Source: Planctomycetes bacterium syqfu
Lineage (GTDB): Bacteria > Planctomycetota > Phycisphaerae > Phycisphaerales > Phycisphaeraceae
Length of the DNA stretch: 64,000 nt
NCBI GenBank assembly: GCA_020974905.1
Contig: CP087563.1
Coordinates: 4,650,001-4,714,000, forward strand
Direction: 5' to 3'
Of the stretch, positions 8,835 through 20,580 are shown piece after piece (positions within the stretch are counted from its first letter, which is position 1; each line of letters opens with the position of its first letter). Below the pieces are notes generated by a model, which saw only the letters and a program-made list of their open reading frames with translations, ran no database searches and was not told the origin of the DNA. The position numbers and the translations under genes were made by a program.

Positions 8835-10529
8835 ATGAATCGAATTTGGAAGTTTGGGTGGACCTGTTTTCTGACTTTGGGTTTGGCATGGCAAGTTGCC
8901 AACGCACAAACGCAGGTGGTTTTGGAGCATGTTCCGGCTAATACAGATCGTGTCTTTGTCTTTGCTTCATTGCAAGGCTTGTCCGATGACCTTCTCGCGC
9001 TGGGCAATCTCACGGGCATGCAGCAATTGGTCCCACCCAACCCATTGATGATGATTCAGGCCGAAAGTGGCCTGATGCTCGGTGTTGATGCCAACGCACC
9101 AACCGTGATCATGCTCAATGGCAAGATGCCCATGCGTCCGGGCGAGGATGATTCGGTGATGTCCATGCTCCTGCCGATGACCGCCAAAGATCAGTTCATG
9201 CAGAATTTTGCTGACATCAAAGTCGATGAGCATGACGGCGGCATTCAGTCCGCCAATCTCAAAGGCGAAGTCATCTACTTCAAGCCGGTCACCGACAAGT
9301 ACATGCTCATGTCCGACAAGCTTGAACAGGTATCCAGCTACAAAAAACCGGCTGCGGATCACTGGCTCAAACAGCAGGGCAAAATCTGCATCGACCAGAT
9401 GACCAAAAGTGATCTGGTCATTCTCTATAGTCCGGATGCACTGAAAAAAGACGTCCCCAAGAAATCACCTTTGCCCTTGCAGGTTCAGACTGCTGATCTG
9501 ATGAAAGATGTCCAGGGCGCTGCAGCCAGTTTCACGGTCAATGCCGATGGGATTGACCTTGGTTTTGCCATGCAGTTCAAACCCAACACCTCCTGGCAAT
9601 CCTTCTTTGCCAAGGCGCCAGCACAGAAAATCTCCGGCTTTGAGATGATGCCCGATCGTGCCTGGATTCTGGCCTCCAAGGTGATGCTCTCACATCTGAA
9701 TCTCCAGCAGTTTTCCGACAACATCATCGCAAGCCTGCCTGAAGATCAGAAACCAGTCGTTGACACCAAGCCGCTGTTTGAAGCGATGTCCGGTTATGAG
9801 AAACTCGAACAGATGCTCGTTGCTGATGCCCAGGGACAATGGAAAGTCGTCAATGCCTTGAAGCATCCGGGATACACCAAGGAGATGTTCGCCCAGTTTC
9901 AACAGTCACTGACGGATGCGCAAAAGCAGTTGGCAGACAATCCCGATGTACCGGTGACTTTTGAAAACCAAGCCGATGCATTGGACATCCCCGGCGCGTT
10001 GGGTACGCATGTTCTGACGATCAAGAGCAATGACGAAATGATCAATCAAGGCATGATGCGCAATGCAGGCACCGACGCCTTGAAAGTCTATTTTGCCTAC
10101 ACCGACAAGGGCGTGGTCAGCGTGATGGGGGATGAGGATCTGCTTAAGCGATCTGTCGACGCGATGGCAGCAGACGAACTGGAGACTGCCCTGGGTAAAA
10201 CGACGCAGGTTCTGCAGGTGAATCTCCCCGAGAACTGTTTTGCAGCAGGCTACATGAATCTGACGCAGACCATTCGCTTTGTTCAGACGATGATGCTCAA
10301 GAATCCGGCGACCGCACAGTACGCAATGATCCTGAGCATGATCCAGTTGCCCGAAGACATGCCCCCACTGGTTGGGAACATTGCCAACACCGACGGCGGT
10401 GTGCGCTTTGGTGTGTTCCTGCCCAGCAAGACCGTGTCGATCACCGCCCAGCGCGTTAAGCAACTATGGATGATGATGGCGCCCATGATGAATCCCCAGC
10501 AGCAGGAACCGGACGTGCAGATTCAGTGA
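8835..10529 (+). CDS. Secreted protein of unknown function (564 aa)
   Basis: I do not recognise this family. A clear signal peptide (residues 1-24, MNRIWKFGWTCFLTLG...VANA) indicates export. The mature part is methionine-rich, has no cysteine pairs or obvious catalytic motif, and looks like a soluble alpha/beta protein with repeated LPxxM segments. Two stretches (around residues 30-110 and 380-470) both concern short hydrophobic runs followed by acidic turns, which could mean duplicated domains, but this is weak. It stands alone, diverging from the chelatase and followed by a family B repeat and a strong terminator. Confidence 0.75.
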   Translation: MNRIWKFGWTCFLTLGLAWQVANAQTQVVLEHVPANTDRVFVFASLQGLSDDLLALGNLTGMQQLVPPNPLMMIQAESGLMLGVDANAPTVIMLNGKMPMRPGEDDSVMSMLLPMTAKDQFMQNFADIKVDEHDGGIQSANLKGEVIYFKPVTDKYMLMSDKLEQVSSYKKPAADHWLKQQGKICIDQMTKSDLVILYSPDALKKDVPKKSPLPLQVQTADLMKDVQGAAASFTVNADGIDLGFAMQFKPNTSWQSFFAKAPAQKISGFEMMPDRAWILASKVMLSHLNLQQFSDNIIASLPEDQKPVVDTKPLFEAMSGYEKLEQMLVADAQGQWKVVNALKHPGYTKEMFAQFQQSLTDAQKQLADNPDVPVTFENQADALDIPGALGTHVLTIKSNDEMINQGMMRNAGTDALKVYFAYTDKGVVSVMGDEDLLKRSVDAMAADELETALGKTTQVLQVNLPENCFAAGYMNLTQTIRFVQTMMLKNPATAQYAMILSMIQLPEDMPPLVGNIANTDGGVRFGVFLPSKTVSITAQRVKQLWMMMAPMMNPQQQEPDVQIQ

Positions 10530-10540
10530 TGTCATCGAAC

Positions 10541-10611
10541 AAAGCCGTGTCCCTCCCGGGGCGCGGGTTGTAACGACACAAACACCCGTGACTCAGGAGA
10601 GTCACGGCTTT
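10541..10611. repeat. Family B inverted repeat (AAAGCCGTG ... CACGGCTTT), copy 1
   Basis: Arms AAAGCCGTGTCCCTCCCGG and complementary GAGAGTCACGGCTTT flank CGCGGGTTG/CACCCGTGA inner arms. It starts 12 bases after the stop codon of the secreted protein. Other copies also lie just after genes. Confidence 0.8.
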
Positions 10612-10634
10612 GAAGAACAAAATACAAGACATAA

Positions 10635-10679
10635 AAAAAACCGCAGATCTCAGTTACGAGATCTGCGGTTTTTTATTTT
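10635..10679. terminator. Bidirectional intrinsic terminator
   Basis: CCGCAGATCTC and GAGATCTGCGG form an 11-bp stem with a 6-base loop, flanked by A and T runs on both sides. It serves the secreted protein gene (+) and probably pgk (-). Confidence 0.9.
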
Positions 10680-10703
10680 GAGTCGTCGTACAACGCTCCA
10701 TTT

Positions 10704-10788
10704 GTCATTCCCGCGCAGGCGGGAATCCAGTGGTATTCAGTGAACACTTGCAAGTTCCACTGGACTCCCGTCTGCACGGGAGTGACGG
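10704..10788. repeat. Family A REP pair, copy 2
   Basis: GTCATTCCCGCGCAGGCGGG and the complementary CCCGTCTGCACGGGAGTGACG flank the conserved CACTTGCAAGTTCCACTGGA spacer. Confidence 0.85.
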
Positions 10789-10843
10789 AAAGTTGTGTCG
10801 GTTGCTCGGTATCAATTCACCAACACAGTGCAACATGCCAGTG

Positions 10844-10856
10844 AAACTTCCGGGGG
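10844..10856. repeat. Recurring 13-mer AAACTTCCGGGGG
   Basis: An exact 13-mer located directly downstream of the pgk stop (read on the minus strand as CCCCCGGAAGTTT). The same 13-mer occurs exactly at 4310-4322 and 61726-61738. Confidence 0.6.
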
Positions 10857-10865
10857 CCGGGGGGG

Positions 10866-12059
<1,194 letters not shown>

Positions 12060-12187
12060 GGGAAGACTCCTTTGTCTTTGAGTTGATGTTTCGAACCGTA
12101 ACGCATTGGGTGGTTCGGAGGGACATGATAACGAATATCCCTATAAAAGTCGCGTCAGTCTTGTGTTGTGAATAAAACGTTAGTGCA

Positions 12188-12215
12188 TTGACTTGCATGT
12201 TGAGCGTGGTACGAT
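12188..12215 (+). promoter_or_regulatory. Sigma70-like promoter for the SYLF lipoprotein gene
   Basis: TTGACT (12188-12193), a 16-bp spacer and TACGAT (12210-12215). It leaves a leader of about 110 bases before the start codon. Confidence 0.45.
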
Positions 12216-12329
12216 CGTTTGTTGAACACGGAACCACAGGCAGGCGTAACGGTTACGTTTGTCTGATGACCGGGCAGAGAGAACTACCTCAACACAGGGT
12301 TCCGTGTAGAAAAAGCAAGGAGTTTCAAA

Positions 12330-12878
12330 ATGAAACGTATCCTGACACTGAGTTTAATGACCCTGATGGCTGTGGCTTTGACGGCTTGTGAAACGGCCCC
12401 AACGACCCAATCGGGCAAGAGTGAGTTGGAATCCAAGGCCGCCGCCGCTATTTCGCGGTTCAAAGCAACGGACCCGTCGATGTCCAACCACTTCTTCTCC
12501 ACCGCCAAGGCCTATGCGGTCTTCCCGACCGTGGGCAAAGGTGCTGTTGGTGTAGGCGGTGCCTATGGCAAGGGTGTCCTTTACCAGGGCGGTTCCGTGG
12601 TGGGGTACTGTGACCTGTCACAAGGTTCGATCGGCTTCCAGCTTGGTGGCCAGGCCTACAGCGAAATCATTTTCTTTGAAGACGAACTGGCCTTGCAGAA
12701 CTTCAAGTCCGGCTCGTTGGAATTCGCAGCCCAGGCTTCAGCCGTTGCCGCCGCCGCTGATGCATCAGCCAATGCCGATTATGATCACGGTGTTGCGGTC
12801 TTTACCCTTGCCGGTAAAGGCTTGATGTACGAAGCTTCCATCGGTGGTCAGAAGTTCAGCTATCAGCCCAAGTATTAA
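12330..12878 (+). CDS. SYLF-domain (YSC84-type) lipoprotein
   Basis: Signal peptide with lipobox LTAC (lipidated Cys20), then a SYLF domain, a lipid-binding beta fold also found in eukaryotic YSC84/SH3YL1. Typical features are the early helix with KAYAVFPTVGKGAVGVGGAYGKG and the later GFQLGGQAYSEIIFFEDE segment. Probably anchored to a membrane and possibly phosphoinositide- or lipid-binding; the bacterial role is unknown. A strong AAGGAG ribosome site precedes the ATG, and a terminator follows. Confidence 0.9.
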   Translation: MKRILTLSLMTLMAVALTACETAPTTQSGKSELESKAAAAISRFKATDPSMSNHFFSTAKAYAVFPTVGKGAVGVGGAYGKGVLYQGGSVVGYCDLSQGSIGFQLGGQAYSEIIFFEDELALQNFKSGSLEFAAQASAVAAAADASANADYDHGVAVFTLAGKGLMYEASIGGQKFSYQPKY

Positions 12879-12930
12879 TTCGGATAACAACAATCGGACG
12901 TTGATCCGATTGGAAGTTGGCACAAACAAC

Positions 12931-12962
12931 AAACCCTGTGTTCGTGTGACGCAGGGTTTTTT
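12931..12962 (+). terminator. Intrinsic terminator after the SYLF gene
   Basis: AAACCCTG and CAGGGTTT pair around a 13-base loop, followed by a T run. Confidence 0.8.
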
Positions 12963-13010
12963 CGTGCGCAAAGAGATTCAGTATGGGAGATTCACGCGGC
13001 TCTATTCACA

Positions 13011-13034
13011 AAGAGCCGCGCACGCAGTAAGCGG
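13011..13034. repeat. Family E half-palindrome
   Basis: AAGAGCCGCGCACGCAGTAA and the following GCGG match the left arm of the palindrome at 8081. The right arm is missing; a MITE copy begins 16 bp further on. Confidence 0.75.
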
Positions 13035-13049
13035 ATGTCTTGACATAAG

Positions 13050-13170
13050 GCATTTTTCACTCAAATGTAGCGTCTGGCGTGCTCATGTCTGCGTGCGTCC
13101 TCGATGAAAAACCAATTCAATAGCCGCAAGCTGACAGCTCGCGCGTCACCCGTCGACGCGACACTTGAGT
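13050..13170 (+). mobile_element. MITE (family F), right end truncated
   Basis: It begins GCATTTTTCACTCAAATGTA and shares its whole body with the copy at 45876-46017, including CCAATTCAATAGCCGC and the AGCTGACAGCTC core. The right terminal repeat is lost after ACACTTGAG. The left end matches the end of the IS630 element at 19.4 kb. Confidence 0.8.
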
Positions 13171-13202
13171 TCTGTGATTGGTATTGCAGATTGAAATTCA
13201 GA

Positions 13203-13427
13203 TCAGCCGATCAGATCGATTTTGGATTGGATACGTGCTTTAACCATGCGGACATTCTGCTGCATTTGTCTGGTGAAGGGCGTCGTGCCTGAGTATTCGC
13301 CACCACCTTGCCGAACGCGATTGTAACGATCGACCATGCGGCGAAATTCGCCAACACGCCCCATGGTTACCGGACCTGTGCGAGCCGGGAACGGACTGGG
13401 GACATTAACTCGTTGGATTATACTCAT
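13203..13427 (-). CDS. Small hypothetical protein (74 aa)
   Basis: I do not recognise it. The sequence is basic (MSIIQRVNVPSPFPARTGPV...) with a glycine-rich turn (RQGGGEYSG) and a C-terminal amphipathic helix rich in Arg/Lys/Gln. An AAGGG ribosome site lies about seven bases before the ATG, and no other frame in this stretch is credible. It lies between a MITE and a family C-like repeat. Confidence 0.5.
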   Translation of the reverse strand: MSIIQRVNVPSPFPARTGPVTMGRVGEFRRMVDRYNRVRQGGGEYSGTTPFTRQMQQNVRMVKARIQSKIDLIG

Positions 13428-13551
13428 GTTTCTGCCCTTGACGCTTATTCAGACGTCAACAGAAACGAAGAATACAGATACAAACCGTGCAAATGAAAAG
13501 GTGAGATTTTATTCAGATAGGTGATTTATGTGCGGACGTTCTACATTTGAC

Positions 13552-13664
13552 GTAGCTTCGCTTCGACCGGGGCGACACGCCCCCGGCTCGCTTGTTACAG
13601 GAAGCTGACGCATTCACATCAGCGAGCCGGACTGTGTCAGTCCGGTCAGAGCAAAGCTCTGCTC
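13552..13664. repeat. Diverged family C-like inverted repeat
   Basis: GTAGCTTCGCTTCGACCGGG and CGGCTCGCT on the left are mirrored by AGCGAGCCGGACTG and CAGAGCAAAGCTCTGCT on the right. It resembles family C only in the GGCTCGC segments and AGC-rich ends. Confidence 0.5.
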
Positions 13665-13694
13665 ATATCCCCCAACGCGCTCTTTGCAACCCAA

Positions 13695-15182
13695 TCACTG
13701 CTTGAGTTTGTATGTCCAGCGGGATACTTGGCCGACGATGCGCGTGGGCATGAGGATGGCCTGGCGGGTGTTGTGGAAGATGTTGGTACTCACATCGCGT
13801 AACAGGTCACGCGTTGCCGTCGCCTTGGGTTCGTCCAATCGCAGGATCAGCAGACACACGATAAACCGGATCACCACCACCAATAGCATCAGCATGACGT
13901 GATACGTGATCACCATGTCCAGCGCGGGAAGCTCGATGCGGACCCCTTTAAACAGGGAAGCAAACAGGGACCCCAGTGCGCCGGAGATAATCCCTCCAAT
14001 CGCGATGGCCATGGCATTGATCGCCACTGCCGCACTCGTGCCGCCCTGCTTGGAACTGGAAAAGTCCAGCAGGATATTGAGGTTGGTGATCTCCCAACCC
14101 GGTAAACACGCTGCTTCGATGATCACGATCGGAAGCGCGATCAGTAGATGTACCAACCCGCCTTGTCCTGCAATCACCCAGCCGATGAATCCGACGGTCA
14201 TTACGCTCATGCACAGGAACATCACCGGTTTTTTGCCATGCTGATCGATTCGGCGTCCCCAGAATCGGTAGGTGAACATGGTGACCAGGCGCTGCATCGC
14301 CACCATCAGCAGGTTGGCCATGAACGCGGTCATATTGCCCACGTCGAACATGTACAGCCAGATGTACTGACCGATGAAACCGGTGCCGATGAGGAAGATG
14401 AAGTTAACCAGCAGGTACCGGCGGAATGCACGGTTAGCCAGCGGTTTTTTCAGGTTGTAAAGCAGTTGCGGGTTCCAGCCTTTGCCCACCACCGGTTTGG
14501 GGTCCGGCGCCAGGGCATGGCGGAGAATCGCGAAAAAGCCGATCAGTCCGCCCAAAGCAAGGAGCATGCTACAGAGTTTGAGCATCAACAGGGGTTGGCG
14601 TGCCTGCGCTTTTTCAGCAATGTCGATCAGGTAACCGACCCCCAGCACCACCGCCAGGATCACCGGCTGACTCCAGCGCAGGCAGAAACTCACAAACCGA
14701 CCGCGCAACGACGGGGGTACCGCATCAGCCAGCCAAGCCGTGTTGGCCGGACCCGCTAGGTTGTTGAAGATCCAGTTGATCGTCACCAGGCCCACCAGTA
14801 ATCCCCAGCGCAATGATTCCTGGTCTTCGGGGACAACCCATGGAATCAATGCCACAAGTACCCACATGAATCGACCGATCAGGAAGCAGGACACCGCGGT
14901 GGCTTTGCGGTGGCCGAAACATTCAAGCATGATGCTTGCAGGAATCTGGAACAAGGCACCGATAAACGGAGCAGCAGCCAGAAACCCGAAATAGCTGTCA
15001 GGCAGGTTGATACTCTTGGCAAATTTCGTGAAAGCCGCACCCGTGATGATGAAAATCCAGACATTGGATAAAATCCATCCCAGTGGCACATGCTTGACAA
15101 ACTGTCGCATGTCTGAATCGCGGCGGTTGCTGCGTTTTTCTTCACGGAACCATTTGGGCAGTAGGGGGCGCTTATACTGCAT
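13695..15182 (-). CDS. MFS transporter (about 12 membrane segments)
   Basis: An integral membrane carrier of 495 residues with evenly spaced hydrophobic segments, starting at WILSNVWIFIITGAAF (about residue 36). Family-like features are the cytoplasmic loop after helix 2 (MLECFGHRKAT), the conserved arginine loops (PPSLRGRFVSF) and YRFWGRRIDQHGKKPVM between helices 8 and 9. The substrate cannot be told. It diverges from the PL22-like propeller gene, so uptake of a sugar or oligosaccharide is a reasonable guess. An AAGG ribosome site supports the 15182 start. Confidence 0.88.
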   Translation of the reverse strand: MQYKRPLLPKWFREEKRSNRRDSDMRQFVKHVPLGWILSNVWIFIITGAAFTKFAKSINLPDSYFGFLAAAPFIGALFQIPASIMLECFGHRKATAVSCFLIGRFMWVLVALIPWVVPEDQESLRWGLLVGLVTINWIFNNLAGPANTAWLADAVPPSLRGRFVSFCLRWSQPVILAVVLGVGYLIDIAEKAQARQPLLMLKLCSMLLALGGLIGFFAILRHALAPDPKPVVGKGWNPQLLYNLKKPLANRAFRRYLLVNFIFLIGTGFIGQYIWLYMFDVGNMTAFMANLLMVAMQRLVTMFTYRFWGRRIDQHGKKPVMFLCMSVMTVGFIGWVIAGQGGLVHLLIALPIVIIEAACLPGWEITNLNILLDFSSSKQGGTSAAVAINAMAIAIGGIISGALGSLFASLFKGVRIELPALDMVITYHVMLMLLVVVIRFIVCLLILRLDEPKATATRDLLRDVSTNIFHNTRQAILMPTRIVGQVSRWTYKLKQ

Positions 15183-15411
15183 GGGTTCAGACCTTTTGGA
15201 GGATGGCCGACGTCTGATCCGAAACAGGACTGATCCGGTACCGGGAATCCGGTTGACCGGGCAACGCCAGCTTCGGAAAATTCAGGGAATCCAGACACGC
15301 AGGCAGGTAGACGATCCAACAGTTTTTCAGGGTCACACAACCCGCTGATCCGTGCGCTGGACAAATTACAAGCGGGACATGCTATCGCGCTTCATTCAGG
15401 TAGCAACCCCT

Positions 15412-15445
15412 AAAATGGTCAGAAAAATGAGAAAGACCATTTTTT
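15412..15445. promoter_or_regulatory. Hairpin with T run in the leader of the PL22-like gene
   Basis: AAAATGGTC (15412-15420) and GACCATTTT (15435-15443) form a perfect 9-bp stem with a 14-base loop, followed by further Ts. Because the flanking genes diverge, an ordinary end-of-gene terminator is not expected here. An attenuator or protein-binding dyad is more likely. Confidence 0.5.
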
Positions 15446-15502
15446 GCGAAATTGGCGGTCTACAATCATTTGCGTACCCGCTACATGTGCAAAGGACAAC
15501 CG

Positions 15503-16624
15503 ATGCCACAACCGATGTTTTGCCTTGGTGGCTATGAACTCAACCGCTATCACACGTATCCGCACAGCAACGGGTTTACGGTTGATGGACGCCAGATGGT
15601 CGTGATGCAGATGATGCCCGATCACACTTCGTTGTGGCTTGTGATCACCGAGTTGCTTGATTCATCGCCACAGTCCATTTCGCCCGGACGACGGATCGCT
15701 TCCTTTGACCTGCCTCAACCGGTGCGTGACAAAAAGCCGATCCCCATCTGGCCGGACATCGCGCTGAACAAAAACCTTCTCACTGTCTCCGTTCAGGACA
15801 GTATCTGGCTGTTGAATCTCGATGACATCGGCAGCAAGCCGCAACTGATCTACGTCGCCCCCAGGGGTTGGCAGCTTTCGGATCTGACGAGTCTCAAACC
15901 CGACGCCTCTGCCGTGTGTTTTGGGATTGAGGATCAAGCCAACGGCATCAGTCGCTGTATGGAGATTGATCTTGAAACCCGCCAGCCGCGCGTGCTCTTG
16001 GAAGAAGACGCGCGCTTGATCAACCATTTTCACTACAGCCCGTACGATCCGGATTGGATCGGTTTTTCCCATGAAGGACCAGCAACCGAAATCCCCGATC
16101 GCGTTAACGGCTACCATCCGACACAGGCTCCCAACGGTTGTTGTCTCTTTGATCAACATTCTGATGAACCGGGCAAACTGCTGGCAGTCGGACATGAACG
16201 CTGGTGTTTTGATGAAGCGGCTGCGATCGCCGTTGCCTATGGCGCCAGTCCGGCTGGACCGCGCGGGGTGTATCGCATCTTCACTGATACCAGTAAGCCT
16301 GCCCAGCTTCTGAGCCAGGCCGATCGGGATTGGCATTGCAATCTCAGCCGCGATGGCAAGCGTGTGGTCGTGGACACCTCAGGCCCATCGGATCAACCGG
16401 GATGTGGTTGGGAGAATGCGGGTAAGTTCAGTGATGTGGTTTATCTGGACGTGACCACCGGTCAACGGACATTGCTTTCGCGGACCCAACGGGCAATGCA
16501 CCCCTGGCATCCACACCCGGCATTCAGTCCCGATGGACGCTGGGTCTTTTTCAACGATTTCAACGGTGATGCCAATAACCCACGCGGTCGGGTTGGGTGT
16601 GTCTGCATCGACGCGTTGAACTGA
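15503..16624 (+). CDS. Beta-propeller protein related to oligogalacturonate lyase (PL22) / TolB
   Basis: Seven-bladed propeller of about 373 residues without a signal peptide, close in length to PL22 oligogalacturonate lyases, which cleave unsaturated pectin oligomers in the cytoplasm. Features consistent with that family are the N-terminal LNRYHTYPHSNGFT segment, DGKRVVVDTSG, and the histidine cluster HPWHPHPAFSPDGRWVFF that would bind the metal. A general TolB-like propeller is the alternative. The ATG at 15503 has a very good AAAGGA site seven bases upstream, so a longer start at 15452 is not needed. Confidence 0.7.
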   Translation: MPQPMFCLGGYELNRYHTYPHSNGFTVDGRQMVVMQMMPDHTSLWLVITELLDSSPQSISPGRRIASFDLPQPVRDKKPIPIWPDIALNKNLLTVSVQDSIWLLNLDDIGSKPQLIYVAPRGWQLSDLTSLKPDASAVCFGIEDQANGISRCMEIDLETRQPRVLLEEDARLINHFHYSPYDPDWIGFSHEGPATEIPDRVNGYHPTQAPNGCCLFDQHSDEPGKLLAVGHERWCFDEAAAIAVAYGASPAGPRGVYRIFTDTSKPAQLLSQADRDWHCNLSRDGKRVVVDTSGPSDQPGCGWENAGKFSDVVYLDVTTGQRTLLSRTQRAMHPWHPHPAFSPDGRWVFFNDFNGDANNPRGRVGCVCIDALN

Positions 16625-17030
16625 ATTGACGTCATGGTCAGGATTTGGGAATAGGGCAAGACAACATGCCACAAAAAACCAATCGACCGACACAATACAT
16701 CCTCGAGCCCTCGCCATAAATTCCTGGCCATCATCCAGCAGCTTTGTTTATCCAGAACACAGGTTTTGGAAGTTATCTGACCTCGCATTCGTCCAGAATT
16801 GCTCATTCATCCAATACCCGCCGATAAGTCGCAAAGTGAAAATCGCCCATTCGTCACAGGTGATACCCTGAATCGATAGACATCTCATCCATTCTCAAGT
16901 TGTTCTTTACTGAGCTTAGGTAATAGTCGATGAATCTGGAGATGATACTTCGGTCTTACATAGACCATTGAAGCAGACGGCCTGATTGACTGCCAGGTGT
17001 GCAGCGAAACAGACCGTCGGAGTATGGTGC
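16625..17030. other. Intergenic stretch with nothing recognised
   Basis: No gene, repeat family member, clear terminator or promoter was seen in these 406 bases, apart from the ribosome site GGAG at 17019-17022 for the kinase. Confidence 0.5.
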
Positions 17031-19229
<2,199 letters not shown>

Positions 19230-19320
19230 GATTCATATCGACTCAGCATCACGCAGTGATGCAGCTAAAGCAGTTCAAATCATTAATCTCCACCCTACGT
19301 CAGAATACCACGTGCATAAT

Positions 19321-19340
19321 GCCCCTGCGCGGGAATGACG
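19321..19340. repeat. Family A REP remnant
   Basis: Only the end of one arm, CCTGCGCGGGAATGACGAAA, is present, 20 bp before the MITE. Confidence 0.6.
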
Positions 19341-19391
19341 AAACCTGAGACGGCATGGAGATTATTGCATTTTTCACTCATAGAGCATTTT

Positions 19392-19952
19392 TCATTCAAG
19401 TGTAGCGTATCCACAGCTTTTGAAGTAGGCATGGCATTCATCCACTGTGACACGGCCAAATGCTTCTGCGACCGCTTGGTGGAGTTGCTCAATGGATCGG
19501 GCGGCCGCTCGACGCAGCCATGCTTTGATCTTTGACCACATCTTTTCAATGGGATTGAGGTCCGGCGAATAGGCCGGCAAGTACCATAGATCACAACCTG
19601 CAGATTCAATGGCCTGTCGAATGCCTGTGACCTTGTGAGCTGCCAGGTTGTCCATCACAACGATTTGACCGGGACGCAATGCTGGACACAAACAACGCCG
19701 AACATAGCCGTCAAACGTCGCAGCGTTTATCGTCCCGTCCAACAGCAAGGTGGCAGACGGCAACACGCCTTGATAGCCGATGGCACTGATGAGCGTGCTG
19801 GTTTTCCAGTGGCCATGCGGTGCCGCATCGTGACATCGTTGCGCAGAAAGTGCCCAGCCATAACGGCGCGTCATGTTGGTTTGTGCACCGGATTCATCGA
19901 GAAAAACGAATTGTTTAGCATCGACGAATTGTCGAGCGATGCGAAAATTCAT
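19392..19952 (-). CDS. IS630 transposase, C-terminal DDE domain (second frame)
   Basis: Catalytic half with the three acidic residues in FVFLDESG, VVMDNLAAHK and LNPIEKMWSKIKAW, the last being the family's NPIE glutamate. The ATG at 19952 falls inside the natural continuation of the upstream frame, so this is probably made as a fusion by frameshifting rather than from its own start. Confidence 0.85.
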   Translation of the reverse strand: MNFRIARQFVDAKQFVFLDESGAQTNMTRRYGWALSAQRCHDAAPHGHWKTSTLISAIGYQGVLPSATLLLDGTINAATFDGYVRRCLCPALRPGQIVVMDNLAAHKVTGIRQAIESAGCDLWYLPAYSPDLNPIEKMWSKIKAWLRRAAARSIEQLHQAVAEAFGRVTVDECHAYFKSCGYATLE

Positions 19953-19959
19953 TCGACGC

Positions 19960-20346
19960 TCAACGATGTCCGGTCGATCCTGTTCGCTGGCTCGAAGCGT
20001 CTTTTTTAAAAGACCATCCCATGTTGCTCAACGCGCGATAAATCGTCGTCAGGCCACAACGCACGTGGCCTTGCTTGATGAGTTGTTCCTGAAGTTGAGC
20101 CAGTGTGCTGTCGGGGCGTTGCTCAATGAGGCGACGCAACTGCTTGCGTCCCTGGTCGGTCAATCGGCAGTAACGTGCTCCGCCACCGGGTTGCGCAGCG
20201 ATCTGCCCGTCTTCACGTCGGCGTTGTTTGAGTCGCCTGACCCACGCCGGACTGACTGCAAACACCCGTGCCACTTCGGTCGTGCCATGGCCTTGATCGC
20301 ACATCGATAGCACACGCTTGCGCAAATCAATCGAATAAGCTTTCAT
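19960..20346 (-). CDS. IS630 transposase, N-terminal DNA-binding part (first frame)
   Basis: Two helix-turn-helix modules (SIDLRKRVLSMCDQG..., then a winged region) like the IS630 N-terminus, starting MKAYSIDLRKRV at 20346. The frame reads WSFKKDASSQ at its end. The expected continuation, KTLRASEQDRPDIVERRMNF, lies in another frame. Crossing needs +1 (or -2) slippage at TTTTAAAAAAG, a plausible recoding site, or else an indel has split the gene. Confidence 0.8.
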   Translation of the reverse strand: MKAYSIDLRKRVLSMCDQGHGTTEVARVFAVSPAWVRRLKQRRREDGQIAAQPGGGARYCRLTDQGRKQLRRLIEQRPDSTLAQLQEQLIKQGHVRCGLTTIYRALSNMGWSFKKDASSQRTGSTGHR

Positions 20347-20580
20347 CCAGTAGCCTCCTTGCTGGAGGATAGGGTATAGCAAACATACCCGTGGCGCTAG
20401 ACCTGAATGAAAAATGCTCTATGTCGCGTGGACGTGTGACGCGCGAGCTGTCAGCTCGCGGCTATTGAATGGGTCTTTCATTGATGACGCACGCAGACAT
20501 GAGCGCGCCAGACACGACATATGAGTGAAAAATGCAATAATCGCTTATGACGCCTTTGAACACAGACGCGATTAAATAAC

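Larger units (their letters stand above)
19383..20419 (-). mobile_element. IS630-family insertion sequence, complete, flanked by TA duplication
   Basis: Terminal inverted repeats GAGCATTTTTCATTCAAG (left) and, read from the right, GAGCATTTTTCATTCAGG match at 17 of 18 positions. TA dinucleotides at 19381-19382 and 20420-20421 are the target duplication expected of the IS630/Tc1/mariner group. The transposase is encoded on the minus strand in two overlapping-phase frames. Confidence 0.93.
19361..20541 (-). mobile_element. MITE (family F) interrupted by an IS630 element
   Basis: The left 20 bp (ATTATTGCATTTTTCACTCA) and the right 120 bp (20422-20541), joined through one TA, give 142 bp. That is exactly the length of the intact copy at 45876-46017, which it matches in inverted orientation. 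The IS lies at the TA after the first 20 bp. Confidence 0.9.
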
